This document shows, one piece after another, positions 1-11,313 of a stretch of 64,000 nucleotides of DNA. Under the pieces are notes generated by a model, which worked only from the letters and a program-made list of their open reading frames with translations, had not been told where the DNA came from and made no database searches. Position 1 is the stretch's first letter, and every line of letters begins with the position of its first letter. The stretch spans positions 332,501 to 396,500 of the forward strand of contig WBZZ01000391.1 of assembly GCA_019918135.1 (NCBI GenBank), in the 5' to 3' direction. The translations under genes were made by a program, and so were the position numbers. The DNA is from Paulinella micropora (taxonomy: Eukaryota; Cercozoa; Imbricatea; Euglyphida; Paulinellidae).

Positions 1-48
1 AACTTGCTTGAAAAGAGCTGATATGTAGTGACGATCTTCTGTTTGCAG

Positions 49-1416
49 GTGTATGTGTTTCCCTCAAGTCTGGCTGTCGGTCTAAGAAGTATGCCGCATG
101 TTGCTGGCGCTGTCACCAGGAAGATCATAGCGACGCGTTTCATGGTCGTGCTCAAAGCCAATGGCTCGCTGATGCAGACTGGGCAATCCTTTTTCCCTAG
201 CACCTTTTTTGCTTTGACTCAGTCCAGACTGGCGAACCAACGTTTTGAGGCTAACGCAACTGTAGTTTCCAGGTGCTCGAATCTGGTGGTGTACGAGCTG
301 GAGAGCCATAGGTCCTCCGTGTCTTGGAAAGCGCATTTGTTGCTTCACCAGGACCCGTATTTCCGTTGGCTGGATGTAAGTTATCAGCTCCGGCTCAAGG
401 ACACCACCCCTTCCTCTCTGCAGGAGCTGTCACGAGACACACAGGCGCAGTTCGCCTGCCTGCGTGCTGTTGAGACAATTCATTTCATCTTGCAAACCTG
501 TCTCAAGCCTTTTTCCGCTGACTTGCGTGTGAGCGGGGCCTGTCTGCGTTGCCTTTGGGGCAGCAACTTCTCCGATGAGACGTTTGCTGCGGACACATGG
601 CTTTCGGGTCAGGAGAGTTCATATTCCTCTAGGTCACATGCTGATTCGAGCCAAGTTCTATCGTGGCAACGTTGTTGCATGCGCAACTGTGGTTTACAAT
701 TTTCAGCCTTCAATTCGGATAGTAAGAACCGTCCGCCTCTGCAAGAAGAGGGCAATATGAAGATGGAAGTGCAGGTTCAGAAGAAAGGAACTTCAGTCTT
801 TGAGAACTTGAAGCGTCTGAAAAGACGTCAGCCCAAGGTGCGGTTGAGCAGTCGTGAGCATAAGGAAAGCAAAAAGCAGGTCAAGCAAGAGACTTTGTCG
901 AAATGGGACTTTGTGAGCTTGGGGGAACAGAAGCATACAGGTTCTCCATATTCCGGTGAAGGGCTGCTACTGGATGAGATGGTCATCTCTCGCGCTGAAC
1001 TCTATGCGGACCAAGAGATGAAGCATCCGTTGACAACAAACGCAGGGGAGGTATTGGGTAAAGGCCATTTTGGCCAAGTGGTCAAAGCTTTCTACCGAAA
1101 TGTGCCAGTGGCTGTAAAGGAATTGCTCAAGGAACAGGCCACTTCGGTAACTATCGACCGCGATATAGAAATAGAAATACCTATCCCAGTAACGCTAACA
1201 TTGTGTATGCTTTTCACTGCCGCAGTTGAATATGAAATTTTTGGTGGTATATAAAGTTTGTGTATACATGAATGCATTACAGATGCATGACATCAAATAT
1301 GTGCAGTTTGTATGTTAAATATATGTATATATATATATATATACGTGTATGTATGGATGGAAGCATGGTATGTATATATGCATTTATGTACATGGGTTTG
1401 TATATATGCATTTATG

Positions 1417-1449
<33 letters not shown>

Positions 1450-2360
1450 GTATGTATCTATGTATGTATGTATATATATATATACATATATATACATATA
1501 TATACATATATATATATATATATATTATGGTATATACGTGTATGTATGGATGGAAGCATGTATATGTTATCAAAGTGTCTATGATGTAACTACAATGTAA
1601 GACATCAAAAATGTTTAAAAACACACACACACACACACACGCACACATACATACATACATACATGCATGCATACATGAATGTGTGTATAAGGAATATCAT
1701 GTTCTTTCTTCCATCCAGACGCAAAAGGAAGATTTCTTCAGGGAGGCTGAACTCAGCGCTCTTCTAAGCTTTGGCGACCGTGTCGTGACATGTTTGGGCG
1801 TAAATGTATCGGACGAACGCCCCTGTATTGTCATGGAATGGATGGAGCAAAACAGCCTGGCCAAGCACATGCAAACTAGTCCAATCGACGTTCTTCGTGT
1901 TTTGTGCGATGCTGCCTATGGAGTTTTGCATCTGCACAACCAAGGTTATATCCACCGCGATATCCGAGCCGCCAACTTCCTGGTCAGTTACGCGAAGCTC
2001 GTGTCCCCGTGTAGACAGGTGAGGTTGTCAAACTGATGTAGTTGCCATTTTTCTGCAAAGCACATTGTTCTTGGGTTAACGTTGGTGATTGATATGATAC
2101 ATGACAAGACACCCCCACCACCACACACACACACACACACCCCAACCAGCCCCCCACCCCTTCTTCCTCCTGACATAAACATCTCGTTTGTTGTATTTGT
2201 CATTCTTGCATTCTTGCTTTCCTTGTCCTTCTGTCTTTTCTCTCTCACTCCCTTCCTCCTTCCTGCCCCCCCCCCCACCCCACACACACACACACACACA
2301 CATGCATACACACACACACGCACACGCACACACATACACACACACATGCACACATACACA

Positions 2361-2427
<67 letters not shown>

Positions 2428-4250
2428 TAATTTTATTTATGCTTGACAACCACTCGCGTTTGAAGGTGGACGGGCTGGAGAATGTATCTGTAGCTGACTT
2501 CGGACTGACCAGGAGACTGGCTCAACCGGAAGACATGGTGGGCTACGCCAAAGCGCACATTCCCTGGGCATGGTCAGCTCTAGAGACCCTGCGTCTCACA
2601 CCGCAAGGCCGTGTCTTTTCGCGCGCCAGCGATGTCTGGATGTTCGGAATGTTAATTTTGGGAGGTAGCGAGCCGGGCCGAGGAAGTTACTTTGTTTGCA
2701 TTGGCGCAAAGTGAATTGCGCAGACGACACGAAATGGCGATATATGAATCGCGTGGACGAAATGCAAATACTGGGCAGCGGACTCAGCTGCTCCGTACTT
2801 GTCGACCTCTGCAAGTGCACCATTCACAAATTGGCTTCCTGGCAATGGGTTTTCCTCACTTTGATTTTGGTCGGCGCACTCATCTGCCCCATACTTGTCG
2901 ACCTCTGCAAGTGCACCATCCACAACTTGGCTTCTCGGCAATCGGTCTGCCTTCTCTTGATTTTGGGCAGCGGACTCAGCTGCCCCGTACTTGTCGACCT
3001 CTGCACTTCCACCTTCCACGAATTGGCCTTGGGAAGCTGTGGCACTTGGGAAAACATGGGTTGTGCTGTGATGCGCAAATTCTGCGATATCCTTGGTGGC
3101 CTCTTGTTGATGCAGACCCAATGCAAGCAAGACAAGTCGCGGATGGTGCACTTGCAGAGGTCGAAGAGTACTATGGGCAAGCGGATAAGATTACACAGGA
3201 TGTCGCAGCTGCTGCCAGCGAAGTACAAGTGCAAACCACAGTCATCGAGACAGTTGCACAGGTTTCACGATATGGAGCCAAAACAAATGAAGAGACTATT
3301 GCAGAGGTCGCACAGTATGGAGCTCAGCAAGGCCAAGGCGAGACCGAAAGATTGACATCATTGGAATGCTCACTCGCAGAGGCTTTATCAAACACCTCAA
3401 CTACCCACAGCCAAGTCGTGCAAAGCCAAGTCGTGGAAGGTGCCCTTGCAGAGGTCGACAAGTATGTGGCATCTTAGTGTGCCGTCCAAATTCAACAGAA
3501 GGCAGACCCATCGCGAGCAAGCCAAGTCGTGGAAAGTGCACTTGCAGAGGTCGAAGAGTACTACGGGCCAGCGGATGAGATTACACAGGAAAGTGCACTT
3601 GCAGAGGTCGACAAGTATGGGGCAGCTGAGTGCGCCGTCCAAAATCAACAAGAAGAAAACGTATTGCCAGCCAGCCAAGCCTTGGATTCACTTGCAGAGG
3701 TCGAAGAGTACTATGGAACAGCGGATGATGTTACACAGGATGTCACAGCTGCTGTCAGCGAGGGACAAGCGCAAACCACAATCACGAGAGAGTTGCAGAG
3801 GTTGCACTGTATGGAGCACAAGCGCAAGCCAAAACAACGGAAGAGACCGTTGCAGAGGTTGCACAGTATGGAGCGCAGACTCTATTTCCAGAAAGAAAAG
3901 CAGGCAATTCTAGCGTTGAGCAACCTGTCCAACCTGAACGTGCTATCCAAGTTGAGGATGTCAAGGACAGCGCAGTGCATGCATCTCCCGTTACGAGCGC
4001 CAGGGAAGGTTCTGCATCACATCCTGTGCCTGGATCTGTACACAATCCCGCTGATAAGTTTGCCATTCTTTTTTATCTTTTCTACGACTTGCTGCGACAA
4101 GGCTGGCGTCCAGCGCTTCCTGATGACTGCCCTGAAGGTCTGAAGGAGCTTTACGAGGAATGCTGCCAGATGGACGCTGCTGCCCGACCCACGATGCAAC
4201 AAGTGCTCGCACGGTTGGAAAGTTTGCTTTTTATGCAGTATGAACAGTAA
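49..4250 (+). CDS. Host tyrosine-kinase-like gene, multi-exon, 5' partial
   Basis: A reading frame opens after an acceptor site ending at 48, so the gene continues upstream of the window. Exon 49-1146 encodes about 330 residues of unrecognised N-terminal sequence and then the kinase glycine loop (GKGHFGQV) and the VAVK lysine. A 572-bp intron (1147-1718) leads to exon 1719-2018 in phase 0, with the catalytic loop [11 protein letters not shown], a Src-like form. Intron 2019-2465 leads to an exon from 2466 with DFG and the helix-F motif SDVWMFG. The end of the kinase C-lobe ([10 protein letters not shown], then [12 protein letters not shown]) lies at about 4080-4250. Between them lie 1.3 kb of repeats (separate entry), so the splicing there is unresolved and the gene may be damaged. 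The product should phosphorylate proteins on tyrosine if intact. The N-terminal part gives no domain I can name. Confidence 0.75.
1320..1670. repeat. (TA)n/(TATG)n and (CA)n microsatellites inside the first visible kinase intron
   Basis: Alternating TA, TATG and ACAC/ACAT runs fill most of the intron. Apparent reading frames here code only for Tyr/Ile/Met or Thr/His strings and are not genes. A segment with the same wording (cgtgtatgtatggatggaagcatg) occurs near 1344 and again near 1536, so the tract also contains a local duplication. Confidence 0.95.
2110..2425. repeat. (CA)n and (CT)n microsatellites inside the second kinase intron
   Basis: C-rich stretches, then CACA tracts and a long CTCT tract, fill the intron between the catalytic-loop exon and the DFG exon. 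Open frames on both strands are low-complexity artefacts. The CT tract may serve as an extended pyrimidine tract upstream of the acceptor at 2465. Confidence 0.95.
2687..3880. repeat. Degenerate coding repeats ([11 protein letters not shown] type) in inverted halves
   Basis: The plus strand from about 3140 to 3880 codes for repeated units of the form GALAEVxxYxG and [11 protein letters not shown]. The minus strand from about 3010 down to 2760 codes for the same units ([11 protein letters not shown] followed by a QNQ-rich linker). The tract is thus a repeat array with one part turned round. It lies where the kinase domain should hold subdomains X-XI. The plus-strand units change frame near 3785. 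Whether this is an exon, an intron or damage from an inversion cannot be settled from one sequence. Confidence 0.7.
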
Positions 4251-4732
4251 AGATTCTAATATATGAAAGTCCTTTATAAATTGGCAATCAAAAGCTGTAA
4301 TTTTGTATCACAATCGGAAAAGTCGGAAAAATTGGGAAAATCGGAAAAAGAGAAGTCTTGTCAAAACAACTAGAGTAAGAGACGAGGCTGGAAAAGAACC
4401 AACTACCTGAGGAGAGGAGAAAAAAATGCATGAGGGGAGATGTTTCGAAGCGACTCGCAGTGACCGACGATACAACCTCAAGGGGTATATGCACAACGAA
4501 CTTTTATTAAAGAACTCTATGGCTGACACTGTTGCGTTAGTTCATATGTGTGTGTGTGTGTGTGTTGTTCAGACCAGTCATCGCCGCGGTTCAACTACCG
4601 CATCGTCGTCCACCAACCCGACGCCTTCGTCGCCGTCCCCCGGGCCCTCGTTGCTGCAGTCCCCCTCGTCTTCCTCGCCTCCGCCGCCGTCGTCGTCATC
4701 ATCGTCGTCGTCGTCGCCATCGGTGCAAGTAA

Positions 4733-4772
<40 letters not shown>

Positions 4773-4907
4773 TACCATCCCGCCCTCCGACCCGGAAGTA
4801 ATTTTTATAATAATGTAATTGACTACAGTACCCCTCGTCTTCCTCGCCGCCGCCGTCGTCGTTGTCATCATCGTCGTCGTCATCGTCGCTATTGGTGCAA
4901 GTACGTT

Positions 4908-4946
<39 letters not shown>

Positions 4947-5070
4947 CTCTTTCTTTCTTTCTTTCTTTCTCTCTCTCTCTCTCCCTTCCCCCCTCCCCCA
5001 CCCTCTCTCTCTCTCTCTCTCTCTTTCTCTATCTCTCTCCCTCCCCTTTCTCTCCCAAACAGCCCTCCCC

Positions 5071-5102
<32 letters not shown>

Positions 5103-5188
5103 CCTCCCCCTGCCTCCTTACTGCCATCTCTCTCTCTCTCTCTATCCTTTGTCACGGAAACACTGTTTTAATAAAAATACTCTCTCTT

Positions 5189-5239
<51 letters not shown>

Positions 5240-5251
5240 CCCCCTCCCCCA

Positions 5252-5292
<41 letters not shown>

Positions 5293-5463
5293 CCCTTTCT
5301 CTCCCAACCAGCTCCCCCCCCCCTTCCCTTCCTCCCCCTCCTTACTGCCATCTCTCTCTCTCTCTATCCTTTGTCACGGAAACATAGTTTTAATAAAACA
5401 CACACTCTCTCTCTCTCTCTCTATCTATCTCTCTCTCTCTCTCTATATCTCTCTATCTCTCTA

Positions 5464-5496
<33 letters not shown>

Positions 5497-5533
5497 CCCT
5501 CACTCCCTCTCTCTATCTCTCTCTCTCTCTCTC

Positions 5534-5568
<35 letters not shown>

Positions 5569-5571
5569 GAC
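4251..5571. repeat. Simple-repeat region between the kinase gene and element A
   Basis: Past the kinase stop the sequence soon becomes (TG), (GTC/CCG), (CT), poly-C and (TA) tracts. Two larger duplications are visible: a GTC-rich block followed by (CT)n near 4655-4770 and again near 4835-4945, and a block containing 'ctatcctttgtcacggaaac' near 5142 and 5364. No believable gene is present; the Ser/Leu-rich and Arg/Glu-rich frames are artefacts of CT tracts. Confidence 0.93.
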
Positions 5572-5969
5572 CATTTATGTATAAATGACTTGTCCAACCG
5601 CAAAGTATGAAACAAGCCTTAAAAATATGAAAAACCAACATTAGACACATAGAAAACATACATAGAAAACAGAAAAGTGTCAAATGTTTAACATAAATTT
5701 ATCAAACTGAGCACATTAAGAGAGATTACGACGAAAAGACACATAAACCATATTTTTATTTCATAAAAATATATATAAACTGCGTGTATATGGTTTATGT
5801 GTCTTTTCCTCGTAATCTCTCTTAATGTGCTCAGTTAGAAAAATTTATGTTAAACATTTGACACTTTTTTGTTTTCTATGTATGTTTTCTATGTGTCTAA
5901 TGTTGGTTTTTCATATTTTTAAGGCTTGTTTCATACTTTGCGGTTGGACAAGTCATTTATACATAAATG
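5572..5969. repeat. 398-bp palindrome (foldback) forming the left tip of element A
   Basis: Arms 5572-5752 and 5789-5969 are near-perfect reverse complements around a loop of about 36 bases. Both outer edges are the dyad CATTTAT-N2-ATAAATG. The right arm runs directly into the terminal inverted repeat of A. At the right end of A only the first 40 bases of the same arm remain (29816-29855). The structure looks like an unresolved or copied hairpin terminus; a foldback transposon that became the tip of A is the alternative. Confidence 0.85.
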
Positions 5970-6121
5970 ACCAAATGGCGGGAGAGGGATGAAACATGGC
6001 ATTTGTAAAATTTCTTTGAATGAAAGAGGGGCATACGCCCCAAGTACTGGTTTGGATTAAACCAAAACATTCACACTATTTGTTAAGCCCTATGTGAAAA
6101 GGGGCTGACCCAACATGCACT

Positions 6122-6667
6122 TTATTTTCTATGACATCTATACATATTGCCTTCATTTTCGGTTGAAGCATCTACTGCCTTTCTGGTTTCTACATCGCTG
6201 ATGGTAATATTATCCAAGTCTCTACTAGTGATTGGATTGTAGTCTATATACTTAATAAGTGATTGATTGAAAGACATTCCTTCACTATCTATTCCATCAA
6301 AAAAAAATTCTACTATTATCATTCCATACTGCCCTCTGGTCTCCTTTCGCCAAGCATAAAAAAGTTTAAGTTCTTTGTCTTTTTTCATTTGCTTTTTTTT
6401 CTTGCTAATGCGAAATTGTCTATCCTCCTCTACATTCATACTTTCTTTGTCTTTCATTCTAATATATTCATTTACTGCTTCTAGTTTAATCTGGTCTGGT
6501 TTCTTTTTTTCCATAAGCAAATCTATTTCTTTATCTATTTTGCTTATCCTTTCTTCGCAACTAATTTTACTTTTCTTTGCAAACTCCTTACCTCTATTCT
6601 TCGTCATGAAGCAATCTAACCAGTCCTGTTTGGTTCTATTAGTTATAGTTATTAAATCATCACTCAT
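6122..6667 (-). CDS. Terminal-repeat protein of element A, coiled, charged, unknown function (left copy)
   Basis: 181 residues, rich in Lys, Glu and Asp, with a long predicted helical middle (KKKKQMKKDKELKLF) and no membrane segment or signal peptide. It begins MSDDL and reads outward toward the left end. Element B has a gene of the same strand, position, size class and charge pattern (43347-43811, beginning MSDSD). That points to a conserved end-proximal gene even though I cannot align them convincingly. It is also present in the right repeat. Confidence 0.7.
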   Translation of the reverse strand: MSDDLITITNRTKQDWLDCFMTKNRGKEFAKKSKISCEERISKIDKEIDLLMEKKKPDQIKLEAVNEYIRMKDKESMNVEEDRQFRISKKKKQMKKDKELKLFYAWRKETRGQYGMIIVEFFFDGIDSEGMSFNQSLIKYIDYNPITSRDLDNITISDVETRKAVDASTENEGNMYRCHRK

Positions 6668-6997
6668 TGTGGCGTGGCTTATGTAGTGCTTGTTGGGTTG
6701 AAAAAAAACACAAAAAGCAGTCCCGCAGGTTTTCGTGGTTTACGGCAAAACACGAAAACACAAAATCCGTGTTGGTGGCATTTCGTCCTTATTTTTCTTG
6801 TCTCTGGTGGAATTTTTCCATCCATTTTTCAATTGTTGCCACTTTTTCCCGTCCGGATTTTTTTTCCAGAATTTCCTGTCAATTTTTCCCGCCTCGTGCT
6901 TCTTTTTGCAGTGCTCAACTCATTCTTTGGTTTTCTTGCAAAAGCCAAAGTGAGAAGAAGAAAACTAATGAAACCCTTGTGTTTTTTTTGTGTGCAG
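6668..6997 (+). promoter_or_regulatory. Divergent promoter and leader intron between the two terminal genes (left)
   Basis: A 330-bp gap separates start codons that read away from each other. A perfect 9-bp stem (GTTTTCGTG / CACGAAAAC) lies near 6731-6762. Just before ATG 6998 the sequence has GTGAGA at 6950, an ACTAATG branch-like site and a pyrimidine run ending GTGTGCAG at 6997. This fits a 48-base spliceosomal intron in the leader. The equivalent gap in element B also ends in a pyrimidine-rich tract and TTGCAG immediately before its start codon. Confidence 0.55.
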
Positions 6998-7447
6998 ATG
7001 TCGGACAGCGAGGCGGAAGGCTGAGCGGAGGTGGCGGAAGACGCTCCGCTGGTAGAGGCAATTGGCAGGCTCGCCATAGATAACTTTACTCCAACCCACC
7101 CCGCTCGTTTGCTTCCAGATTTCGCTGACTGCAAATCTCTTTATGTTCTTTACAAGGAAAACAGACCTCTCAATTATCTCATTGAGTACGACAGACGTAG
7201 GGCAAATGGTTTTGCAACAGAGGGGTATCTACAGAAACGTGCAGTGTTTCACAAAAGTGATTCAAAATCAGGCAATGTCAGCCGTCTACAGGACAGTGGA
7301 TTGTTCGTTTTAATTGTTGATCCCCTTCAACGCACCGAGGCTATTCATGTTTTCGCTTATCGTGGGAATGTTAATTCATATTTACGAGAGGTGGGAACTG
7401 AGACTTTCATCAATGTTTACATCACGATGGCGAATTTTGCCAGTTAA
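6998..7447 (+). CDS. Rightward terminal-repeat gene of element A, unknown function (left copy)
   Basis: The main open frame, 7031-7447, gives about 138 residues with no ATG at its own start. An ATG at 6998, placed right after the leader-intron acceptor, starts MSDSEAEG, which matches the acidic MSD start of the equivalent gene in element B. How the two are connected is not clear. The body mixes hydrophobic and charged residues (LFVLIVDPL, ETFINVYITMANFAS) with no domain I can name. The gene is repeated in the right terminal repeat. Confidence 0.55.
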
Positions 7448-7514
7448 TTAAAGCAACTATGACCATATGTGAGCACGGGAGAGAGATTTTTTTATATAAT
7501 ACCGCGTACTACAT

Positions 7515-7830
7515 AGTGTCCAACGTGTCCAACGTTACCTTGGACATGTCCGACCTTTATTTTTGAACGTTGGACACTTTTTGTTATGTTTATTAAACGA
7601 TTTTATATATTATTCTTCTTACTATTAATCTTTTTTTTACATGTCCAAGGTGTCCGACCTTATAAGCAATTTTTTAAAAAAAAAAGTACGTCCCCCCTTT
7701 TTTTATATAGGGACACAAAAAAGTTTTTGGAAAGTATAGGTCGACCCCGGACGTTGGACTTGGATTAATACGAAGACGAATTTTATTTAATTACTCACTG
7801 CTCTCTATCACAGACGGCCGACCTTTATCT
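7515..7830. repeat. Cluster of short TGTCCAACGT / ACGTTGGAC motifs, direct and inverted (left)
   Basis: Copies of GTCCAACG, GTCCAAGG, GTCCGACC and GTTGGAC occur in both orientations at about 7518-7585, 7640-7660 and 7740-7765, with a related GGCCGACC near 7816. The same cluster, reversed, is in the right repeat (about 27920-28235). Clusters of this kind are typical of protein-binding sites at origins or transposon ends. No binding protein is known from this sequence. Confidence 0.6.
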
Positions 7831-7908
7831 GTTAATGTGGGCGGGATTATTCAATAATTAAACTATTTTTGATTTAAATAATTAAAACAATATAATTATA
7901 TATATAAC

Positions 7909-8139
7909 ATGCCGAGACGAAAGATATATAACACGCCTGAGGAACGAGTATTAATAAGGAGGGAAAGAGCGAGTGCTTATTTGAAGGCGCATCCTGATAA
8001 GAACCTAGCAAACTCCAAGGCTTACTACAAGAAAAATAAAGAAAAAATTAAGGCACAGCGTAAGGAACGATACGAAAAACAAAAGGAGGAATTAATAAGT
8101 TTGATGCGGTTGCGGGATAGTCTGACAACAAATATATAA
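7909..8139 (+). CDS. Small basic helical protein, element A
   Basis: 76 residues, strongly basic, with a heptad-like Lys/Glu/Arg pattern (YYKKNKEKIKAQRKERY) and no cysteines. Its ATG follows directly on a TATATATAAC box, the usual arrangement for genes in this element. It lies just inside the left terminal repeat, ahead of the primase-helicase. Function unknown; nucleic-acid binding is a guess from its charge. Confidence 0.6.
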   Translation: MPRRKIYNTPEERVLIRRERASAYLKAHPDKNLANSKAYYKKNKEKIKAQRKERYEKQKEELISLMRLRDSLTTNI

Positions 8140-8176
8140 ATTATTTTATATATAAGTATATTTACCATGATATAGT

Positions 8177-8727
8177 ATGGATAGTGGACTGATGACGACC
8201 GCGAACACACGCTCATACTGGGCGTACGAAGATTTACAATTGCACGTTGATTACACGGAGGGAAATTATTTTTTAAATCTAATCAACGCCGTGCGTTTTG
8301 TTGCGACGGCCGATGGGAAATTAAAGACTGGCGGGTCGTTAATATGTTGGACGACGGCACGGAGAGTTATTGTTGTTGCTGGCACATAATTACAAAGAAC
8401 TTCATAATCAAGCACATACAAAGTGGTGCTGAGATGGTTATTGGCTCACATTGTATTAAACGATTTGGTAATCGTAAGATGAATGAAGAGTTATCGTTGC
8501 TCGTTAGACTTAACGACCCCGATGTTAAATTTTGTAGCCACTGCGAAAGTAAAAGGGCGATTTCAAAACACGTAATAGCCAGATACCCGAACAAGGACAA
8601 ATACTACCACGCGACGTGTATGCGAAAGGCTTTTTACCAATGCACGTTTTGTAATGCTTTTAGAGGGTATGAACCATGCGACTGCTACAATAAAATGAGA
8701 AAACATAATGCCTTTTGGTGGCGCTGA
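8177..8727 (+). pseudogene. Zinc-ribbon-like protein, element A, broken
   Basis: The downstream part has paired cysteines (FCSHCESK, CTFCNAF, CDC) and a GSHCIKRFG segment, the pattern of a treble-clef or zinc-ribbon protein seen in several large DNA viruses. No enzyme motif is visible. It precedes the primase-helicase on the same strand. The gene appears broken. Confidence 0.5.
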
Positions 8728-8837
8728 GTATATATAGAATGTTTTATTTTCATCTAAGGCTAAGATAACATGTGGGTATAAAGATATATAGAATAATTTA
8801 ATTATTTTCTATAAAAAAATCTAAACATTGATATACC

Positions 8838-11275
8838 ATGACCGCCCCCATGTTGGACAATGGCCAATGGCACTGGAAGCAGGAAGAGGCACTGGATGGT
8901 AAAACGGCCGAAATCTTTATCAAATGGGGCAACAAACAATTTACTACTTTGCCAAATCAAGAAGAACTCATTGAGTTGATTGAAAAAACGCCCGACATAC
9001 AAAAACAATTCTACGAAGTCCTGATGGAATGCAAGCCACAGCGAATGTTTGCCGACTTGGACGGCGACAACCTGAATATCTCGCGAGAGAAGGTGTATGA
9101 GCGATGGAACAATCTTATGGAAAACGTATTTCAACTACTTGGTATGAAATACAACCCAAAAAAAGCAAAATATTTGGATGCCTGCAAGGGTCAGATAAGA
9201 TGTCGTGCCACTTTTCATATGATAACGGCTTTGTATTTGCTAACTGCGACACACACAAAAACTTTTGGAAATTCGTTGAAACCATTATTGAAAAAGATTA
9301 CCCCGACCTCTGCTTTACCTTTGAACGAACCGACAAAAAAATTGAACTGCGAACCATTCTTGATATCTCCGTGTATAACAAGAACAGAGCGTTTCGTACT
9401 ATTTACTCTCATAAAGATGGCAGCGATCGTGTATTACTCCCATACTCTTATACACCAAAAACCAATACATTGAAACAATTACAAAACATTGAAATTGATG
9501 ATTACTTAATCATGCGACCCGACGAAACCTCATATTACGATATTAAACTGCCCGAATACACGTCTCTGCGACGATATCAACATATTACCATTGCAGACGT
9601 TGAACAAATCATACTTGAAAAAGTGCCTAATGTGGAGATAAAAGAAATAAAGCAGAGAATGTTTGTTTTAAAAACAAAAAGAGTAAGAAAATGTATCATA
9701 AATGGCGAAGAGAACCAAAGCTACAACTGCTACGTTGTTTGGAAACGCGAAGAACTATATTTTTACTGCCACGATACGGGTTGTGAAGGTAAAGGTGTGC
9801 GAATTCATGAATTTATCCCCGCAGTTTCTCACGATATCAACACTATTGATGACTTACGGCGACTTGGTAGTGAGTGCAAGACGATTGATAAATTCAAAGA
9901 TTTGTTAGAAACCGCTCTGGCGTGGATGAATAAATCATATGTCTTTGCGAATTTAGCCAAACCGACCATAATTGAAGAATACAAAGACGCTAGGGATAAA
10001 ATGGTGTTTCGTTATAAAACAGAAACGGCAATGGACGCATTCTTCAAAAACAAAATAATAAAGACTTATCTTTCAAAAGAAGACTGGATACAATTAGGCA
10101 AAAATCCTGCCATTAAATGTTGTTGATTTATACAAAATGTGGAATACTCACCCGAAGCGACGAGAGGTAAATGATATTATCTTTGACCCCAAGGCGTACT
10201 TTGATGACAGCAAAAAATGATTTTACAATTTATTCAAATGATTTGCCGTCCCCTCCGACACGTTGGCAGATGTAAAATCATTTACTCCGGAAGAAGAGAA
10301 AAACGAAGCATTCTTTCAACATATCTTAAACAGATGGTGTGGTGGAAATCAAAACATATAAAAAAAAGTGTTGGATATGTTTGCTAGTATCTACCAAAAG
10401 CCGTGGGAGAAACTACATTTATCTTTGGTATTGACGAGCACAGAACGAGCAGGTAAGGGTATTATTCTTGAATATTCAAAGATATTATTGGCGCGGATTA
10501 CTACTTTCAACCCTCCGATGTGAAAGAAGTATTAGGAGACTTCAACGCCCAATTGGCGCGGGCTATAATCGTATATATGGACGAAATGGTCTGGGGTGGT
10601 GATAAAGAACGAGCGGGCACTATTAAGAAACTTGTATCCAAAAACACTCTTACTCTCAAACAAAAATATTTACCAAATCTCACATTAGAAAATATCTTCT
10701 TCTTGGTGCTCGCTTCTAACGAAGAATGGGTAGTCCCCGCAGGAACAACAGAGCAACGATGGCTAGTACTAGAAGTATCGGACGAATTGGCACTAATGAA
10801 AGAAAATGAAAAAAGAAAAGTGATCGCGGATATCCGAGCAATTGATAGACAGCGACTGGCGAAGTTTCTATCTGAGCGCGATCTCAGCGCTTTCAATGAT
10901 CGCGAGACGATATTGACAGACGGGCTACGACAGCAAAAAGTAAAAACCTTATCTAAAATAAGAAAGTGGTGGTTAGATTGCTTGAATTATGGTTATATTC
11001 CAAACAATATGTCAATGGCAATTCAATTTGGAAGCGAAATTTCAAAAGAAGAAATATATAATGCGTATAAATCAAATATTAATGACCCGCATACTTCACA
11101 TACTAGTTTTTGGATACATATGAAAAAACTGATCCCTAACGTAAGAGAAATAAAGAAAACCATAGATAGCACAAAAGATATATACAATTACTCTCTCTGG
11201 AAGAATGCCAGAACACATGGCGAACTATTTATGGCGACCAAGAATGGAGATTTAGCACACAGAATGAGTAAATAA
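8838..11275 (+). pseudogene. Primase-superfamily 3 helicase of element A, broken
   Basis: The N-terminal part shows an archaeo-eukaryotic primase signature: FADLDGD for metal binding, and a later SVYNKNRAFR segment. A Cys/His pair region (CHDTGCEGKG) follows. The C-terminal part has SF3 helicase features: a Walker B-like IVYMDEMVW and the motif C region LASNEEW. The family primes and unwinds viral DNA. It sits alone as the replication gene of A, since no polymerase gene was found. Several breaks are spread over the gene. Confidence 0.8.
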
Positions 11276-11313
11276 TTATACCTATCGGTATTTTTTTTCT
11301 ACCAATATATAGT

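Larger units (their letters stand above)
5930..7876. repeat. Left terminal inverted repeat of element A
   Basis: Matches 27874-29855 in reverse complement almost base for base. The left copy is shorter by about 35 bases near 5997, where the right copy has extra sequence. It contains a complete divergent gene pair, the intervening promoter region and a cluster of short TGTCCAACGT-type motifs. Confidence 0.95.

Noticed and set aside
1272-1672. Tyr/Ile/Met-rich reading frames in the kinase intron
   Set aside because: They follow from TA and TATG microsatellites and have no codon signal.
4426-5610. Long Ser/Leu- and Arg/Glu-rich frames
   Set aside because: Products of (CT)n/(GA)n and poly-C tracts on either strand.
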